A program made the position numbers and the translations under genes. From Bog-473 sp052140165 (lineage in GTDB: Bacteria; Actinomycetota; Acidimicrobiia; Acidimicrobiales; RAAP-2), in the NCBI GenBank assembly GCA_052140165.1, contig JBKQUM010000079.1, positions 1 to 8,296 on the forward strand: a stretch of 8,296 bases of DNA, read 5' to 3'. Of the stretch, positions 5,748 through 8,296 are shown piece after piece (position 1 is the stretch's first letter; each line of letters opens with the position of its first letter). The notes beneath the pieces are model-generated. The model was not told the origin of the DNA, did not search any database, and was given only the letters and a program-made list of their open reading frames with translations.

Positions 5748-6929
5748 GTGCGCGCCGTCGTCTTCGACATGGTGGATCCCGAGTTCCCCGCCTCGCTCTC
5801 CGAGCTCCCCGAACCGGAGCTGCCCGGGCCGTCGTGGGCACGGGTCGCCGTGACGGCGGGGGGCATCTGCGGGAGCGATCTGCACCTGTTCGCCCACAAC
5901 ACCGGGCCGTCGCCCACCCTGGCCTCCATCGGCACCTTCCCGTTCCTCCTCGGGCACGAGACGGCGGGACGCGTCGTCGAGGCCGGCGCCGGGTGCGCCA
6001 TCGCGGCCGGGACGCGGGTGGTGGTCGACCCGTGCATCCCCTGCCTGCCCCGGGGGATCGACCCGCCCTGCGCCAACTGCGTCCGCGGCTGGACGTCGTC
6101 GTGCCTCAACCTGGACAGCCGTGTCCTCACCTCGGGTCGCTCGCTCGGCTACACCCAGGGCCTGGGCGGCGGATGGGCCGACACCGTGCTGGCGCACGAG
6201 TCCATGCTCCACCCCTTGCCCGACGCCATCGGCGACCGGGGCGCCAGCTTGTACGAGCCGGTCTCCATCGCCTGTCACGCCCTCATGCGCGCGATGCCCG
6301 ACGACGGCGATCCCGTCCTGGTGGTCGGGGCAGGCATCATCGGCCTGGCCGCCCTCGCCGCGCTGCGCGGGCTGTTCCCGCGCTGCCCGGTCACCGTGCT
6401 GGCCCGGCACCCCCATCAGGGTGCGGCGGCGACGGCGTGCGGGGCGGACCACGTCGTGCACAGCGATCCGGACAACGGCCACTGGGGGGAACTGGCCTCG
6501 CTGACCGGAGCACGCGTGGTGGGACGCAAGCGTCACCAGATGCTGATGGGAGGGTTCCCCTACGTGGTGGAGGCGGTGGGATCCCCGCAATCGGTCACCG
6601 AGGCGCTGCGCGCGGTGGCACACAGGGGCACGGTGCTGCTGCTCGGCGCGGCCGGGATCAGCGAGGTGGATCTGACCCCGATCTGGTACAAGGAGGCCGC
6701 GCTGGTCGGCTCCATCGACCACACCGTCGACGCGTCGTCGTCGCCCGGGCTGGCAGGCGGACCGGGCCGGCACTCGGTCGACCGGGCGCTCGACGTGCTG
6801 GCCGCGGGCCTCCTGCCCGACTCGGTCGTGGTAACGCACGAGTTCGCGCTCGAGGACTATCGCGAGGCCATCGAGACGGCCATCGACCGGCACACCTCGC
6901 ACGCCATCAAGGTGGTCTTCCGCCCCTGA
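5748..6929 (+). CDS. Zinc-dependent MDR alcohol dehydrogenase
   Basis: The 393-residue medium-chain dehydrogenase probably oxidises an alcohol with NAD(P). Numbering from GTG 5748: the catalytic zinc site shows Cys41 in GGICGSDLH, His70-Glu71 in LLGHETAGRV and Glu170 in LYEPVSIACH. A structural-zinc region has Cys96, Cys99, Cys108, Cys111 and Cys119; its RGIDPPCANC segment marks an MDR subgroup with a longer loop than horse-liver ADH. The Rossmann motif VVGAGIIG spans about 192-199. The C-terminus DRHTSHAIKVVFRP is a normal MDR end. The frame is open back to 5628, but that stretch overlaps the PhyH-like gene and has no MDR features, while the first beta-strand AVVFDMVDPEF begins right after the GTG. 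No Shine-Dalgarno is present, consistent with leaderless expression from TACGCT at 5736. A strong hairpin follows the stop. It is divergent from the PhyH-like gene, so the two may serve one pathway. Confidence 0.92.
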   Translation: MRAVVFDMVDPEFPASLSELPEPELPGPSWARVAVTAGGICGSDLHLFAHNTGPSPTLASIGTFPFLLGHETAGRVVEAGAGCAIAAGTRVVVDPCIPCLPRGIDPPCANCVRGWTSSCLNLDSRVLTSGRSLGYTQGLGGGWADTVLAHESMLHPLPDAIGDRGASLYEPVSIACHALMRAMPDDGDPVLVVGAGIIGLAALAALRGLFPRCPVTVLARHPHQGAAATACGADHVVHSDPDNGHWGELASLTGARVVGRKRHQMLMGGFPYVVEAVGSPQSVTEALRAVAHRGTVLLLGAAGISEVDLTPIWYKEAALVGSIDHTVDASSSPGLAGGPGRHSVDRALDVLAAGLLPDSVVVTHEFALEDYREAIETAIDRHTSHAIKVVFRP

Positions 6930-6931
6930 GA

Positions 6932-6967
6932 TGCGCATCTGCCCGTCTCAGGACGGGCAGATGCGCA
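6932..6967. terminator. Perfect 16-bp inverted repeat just after the MDR gene, probable terminator
   Basis: The left arm 6932-6947 (TGCGCATCTGCCCGTC) and right arm 6952-6967 are exact reverse complements around a TCAG loop. It starts two bases after the TGA at 6927-6929. No T-run follows, so this would be the U-less (I-shaped) terminator type frequent in high-GC actinobacteria. Because the arms are perfectly symmetric it could also be a protein-binding palindrome for the next gene at 7021. Confidence 0.7.
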
Positions 6968-7020
6968 GCGGGTGACCTCTGCCCCTGGTCCCGACGGCGA
7001 CGCGGGGGTCCAATGGGAGC

Positions 7021-7734
7021 ATGCGCACCTGGTCCATCCCCGTCGTCTGCGTGCTGGGCGCGCTGACGTGCGCCGCGGGCGTGGGCGTCCTGACCTACCC
7101 GCGGTGGCGCCCCTGGTGTCTCACGTGGGGTGCGACGGAGGGAGAAGCCGGCATGGCACTGCCCGGCGACGAGCTCCTCGAGGATCCGGATGTGGTGACC
7201 ACGAGGGCGATCGGCATCGAGGTGGCGCCGTCGTCGATCTGGCCCTGGATCGTCCAGATGGGCCCGGGCCGTGCCGGCGCGTACACCTATGACTGGATCG
7301 AGAACCTGGCGGGGCTCGACATGCACAGCTCCGACGAGATACTGACCCAATACCAGGACCTCGAAGTCGGGGACAGCTGGCAACTCGGTTCGAAAGGACC
7401 GGTCCTGCGGGTCCTGTCGCTCGACCCGGAGGCCTCGCTGGTGCTCCGCTCCGACGACGGGAACTGGGTCTGGGCCTTCGTGCTCGTTCCCGATGACTCC
7501 GGCACGCGGCTGATCAGCCGCAACCGGATCCGCCAACCCGGCGCATCGGGTGCGGCACGGGCCTTCACCCTGTACGTATTGGAACCCGGCAGCCTGGTGA
7601 TGGAGCGCAAGATGCTGCTCGGCATCAAGGCGCGGGCAAAAGGCCGAACGGGCCGGCAGGGCACGACTCAGGCCGATTCGACAACCCGCCACCAGGCGGC
7701 TCCATCGTCCGGCGCGACCAAAGCGAGCAGCTGA
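7021..7734 (+). CDS. Membrane-anchored SRPBCC (START/polyketide cyclase-like) family protein
   Basis: The 237-residue protein starts MRTWSIPVV and has one hydrophobic segment at about residues 6-24, followed by YPRWRPW. This is a likely N-terminal membrane anchor or uncleaved signal. From residue 36 comes the SRPBCC domain of a familiar actinobacterial type: TWGATEGEAGMALPGDELL, then VTTRAIGIEVAPSSIWPWIVQMG, YTYDWIENLAGLDMHSSDEI, the DLEVGDSWQLG strand, WVWAFVLVP, and the final helix with GSLVMERKMLLGIKARA at about 185-206. Such proteins form a hydrophobic ligand-binding cup; the ligand is unknown. The last 30 or so residues, from GRTGRQG on, are Ser/Thr/Gln-rich, overlap the 3' end of the opposite-strand relic and may be read-through past a lost stop codon. 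The ATG at 7021 has GGGAG one base away, too close for a good ribosome-binding site; TCCAAT at 7009-7014 could be a poor -10 for leaderless expression. Confidence 0.85.
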   Translation: MRTWSIPVVCVLGALTCAAGVGVLTYPRWRPWCLTWGATEGEAGMALPGDELLEDPDVVTTRAIGIEVAPSSIWPWIVQMGPGRAGAYTYDWIENLAGLDMHSSDEILTQYQDLEVGDSWQLGSKGPVLRVLSLDPEASLVLRSDDGNWVWAFVLVPDDSGTRLISRNRIRQPGASGAARAFTLYVLEPGSLVMERKMLLGIKARAKGRTGRQGTTQADSTTRHQAAPSSGATKASS

Positions 7735-8104
7735 GGATCCGAGAGCACGGCGTCGCGCCGGAATCCCGGGACGGCCTTGTAGCAGATCGACCCGCTCGTG
7801 CAGACCAGCTCGAGCACACGCCAGAGGGATCGTGCGTAGAACTCCGCGCCGGTGGCGTCGTTCCACTCGTACAGGCCGCGGTAGCGGTCCCGCTCGTCGC
7901 GGTCGAGCCAGAGCTTCGAGATGAAACCCGGGAACCCGACGCCGACGTGCCGTCGGCGAAGCGAAGGGGCATCCCGACGTGCTCCTTCGCAAGGTGGGTG
8001 CGCCGCCGAGCCAGCAGACGCACCGTGGCGGTGGCGCACCGCGCGACCGCCCGGGCGGCGGTGGCGCGCGGAAGAGGCCCGTGCGCGCCGATGTCATCGG
8101 TCAC
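7668..8104 (-). pseudogene. Decayed small-protein gene with internal deletion and frame change
   Basis: Two minus-strand frames carry the two ends of what looks like one protein. Frame A starts at GTG 8102-8104 (MTDDIGAHG) and gives RRRTHLAKEHVGMPLRFADG, ending sensibly at about 7940. Frame B gives GFPGFISKLWLDRDERDRY, RGLYEWNDATGAEFYARSLW and GSICYKAVPGFRRDAVLSDP, and stops at 7668. The second part matches, from memory, conserved hypothetical proteins of the ABM/YdhR-like (dimeric alpha/beta-barrel) superfamily. In those, an RFADG-like segment and the GFPGF segment are separated by some 40-50 residues (recollection). Here they abut within about 10 bases at 7932-7946, in different frames, at a small GTCGG direct repeat. 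I infer an internal deletion that also shifted the frame. Alternatively frame B alone could be a short gene from 8039, but its first 30 residues look like shadow sequence. Confidence 0.55.
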
Positions 8105-8111
8105 CGCGCGG

Positions 8112-8117
8112 ACGCTA
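8112..8117 (-). promoter_or_regulatory. -10-like hexamer before the GTG at 8104
   Basis: On the minus strand TAGCGT (TANNNT type) ends 7 nt before the GTG at 8102-8104, which has no ribosome-binding site. This is the same arrangement as at 5736-5748 and supports 8104 as the original start of the decayed gene. No -35 box at proper spacing is evident. Confidence 0.35.
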
Positions 8118-8173
8118 CCGGGCCGCCTGGACCAATTTCGGAGAGGGTCCCATGGGAACCAGGACGACTCCCT

Positions 8174-8232
8174 GTTGCCTCACGTCAAATCCTCCGGGAA
8201 GGCTGAATCGTTGCCTCAACTAGAAGCTCCGG
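8174..8232. repeat. Short imperfect direct repeat, period about 36 bp
   Basis: GTTGCCTCA occurs at 8174-8182 and 8210-8218. CTCCGG follows each copy, at 8192-8197 and 8227-8232, with spacers of 9 and 8 nt. Only two copies are seen and the intervening bases differ, so this is not a CRISPR array. Its function is unknown. Confidence 0.3.
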
Positions 8233-8248
8233 ATGCTGGCGTGAGTTG

Positions 8249-8289
8249 AAGGCCCTGTTGACCGGTGGTTTCACCGGGGTGGGGGCCTT
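8249..8289. other. Two-stem imperfect palindrome at the right edge
   Basis: AAGGCCC (8249-8255) pairs with GGGCCTT (8283-8289). Inside, CCGGTG (8262-8267) pairs with CACCGG (8272-8277) around a GTTT loop, with an unpaired TGTTGA/GGTGG internal bulge between stems. This could be a terminator, a structured RNA element or an IS end. The same bases are also open in both strands: a plus frame from 8207 reads through LKALLTGGFTGVGALLR to the edge, and a minus frame enters from the edge and stops at 8185. Neither has a convincing start or known family, so no CDS is called here. Confidence 0.5.
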
Positions 8290-8296
8290 GCTCAGA

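Noticed and set aside
5541..6938. A 465-residue minus-strand open frame opposite the MDR gene
   Set aside because: It is a shadow: the plus strand encodes all zinc and cofactor motifs of an MDR enzyme, while this translation is low-complexity Arg/Gly/His-rich.
4094..7066. A 990-residue plus-strand open frame
   Set aside because: It lies antisense to the PhyH-like and ABM-like genes and in a wrong frame over the MDR gene. Its translation is Arg/Gly/Pro-rich with no domain, as expected for a shadow in high-GC DNA.
8174..8232. CRISPR-like repeat
   Set aside because: There are only two copies, the identity is 9 bp plus 6 bp, and no cas gene is present.

Overview
High-GC bacterial DNA, most likely from an actinobacterium. 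The evidence is strong G/C preference at third codon positions, GTG starts, TANNNT -10-like hexamers 6-7 nt upstream of start codons (leaderless style), and protein families common in Actinobacteria: SRPBCC, the NAD(P)-dependent DapB_N-like dehydrogenase, PhyH, and an ArsR regulator with an N-terminal Cys pair. An uncultured or environmental lineage is possible. Nothing in the window fixes the genus.

Layout. Positions 1-130 hold the last codons of a plus-strand ORF and a possible insertion-sequence end. Positions 352-1194 (minus) encode a two-domain GNAT acetyltransferase. Positions 1257-1690 (minus) hold the C-terminal part of a left-handed beta-helix acyltransferase whose front half is missing. 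Positions 1696-3596 (minus) are a tight two-gene operon: a DapB_N-like NAD(P) dehydrogenase followed, with an ATGA overlap, by a short-chain dehydrogenase. Positions 3703-4378 (minus) hold a fibronectin type III fragment and an ArsR regulator, each apparently disturbed by a one-base frameshift. Positions 4439-5683 (minus) encode a small uncharacterised protein, possibly of the dimeric alpha/beta-barrel type, and a phytanoyl-CoA dioxygenase-like enzyme. A 64-bp divergent promoter region follows. Positions 5748-6929 (plus) encode a zinc-dependent MDR alcohol dehydrogenase closed by a perfect 16-bp-stem hairpin. Positions 7021-7734 (plus) encode a membrane-anchored SRPBCC protein. Positions 7668-8104 (minus) are a decayed gene with an internal deletion and frame change. 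The last 120 bases hold a short imperfect direct repeat and a two-stem palindrome.

How the genes fit together. The SDR/DapB_N-like pair and the PhyH/MDR pair are redox enzymes of small-molecule catabolism or modification. Substrates cannot be read from sequence. Intact genes alternate with truncated, frameshifted or internally deleted ones (acyltransferase, Fn3, ArsR, the 7668-8104 gene). This looks like either an eroding accessory region or a draft sequence with homopolymer errors. I see no CRISPR array, tRNA, rRNA, phage module or convincing new defence system. The most interesting signals are the pattern of broken genes, the leaderless and divergent promoter architecture, and the two palindromes.
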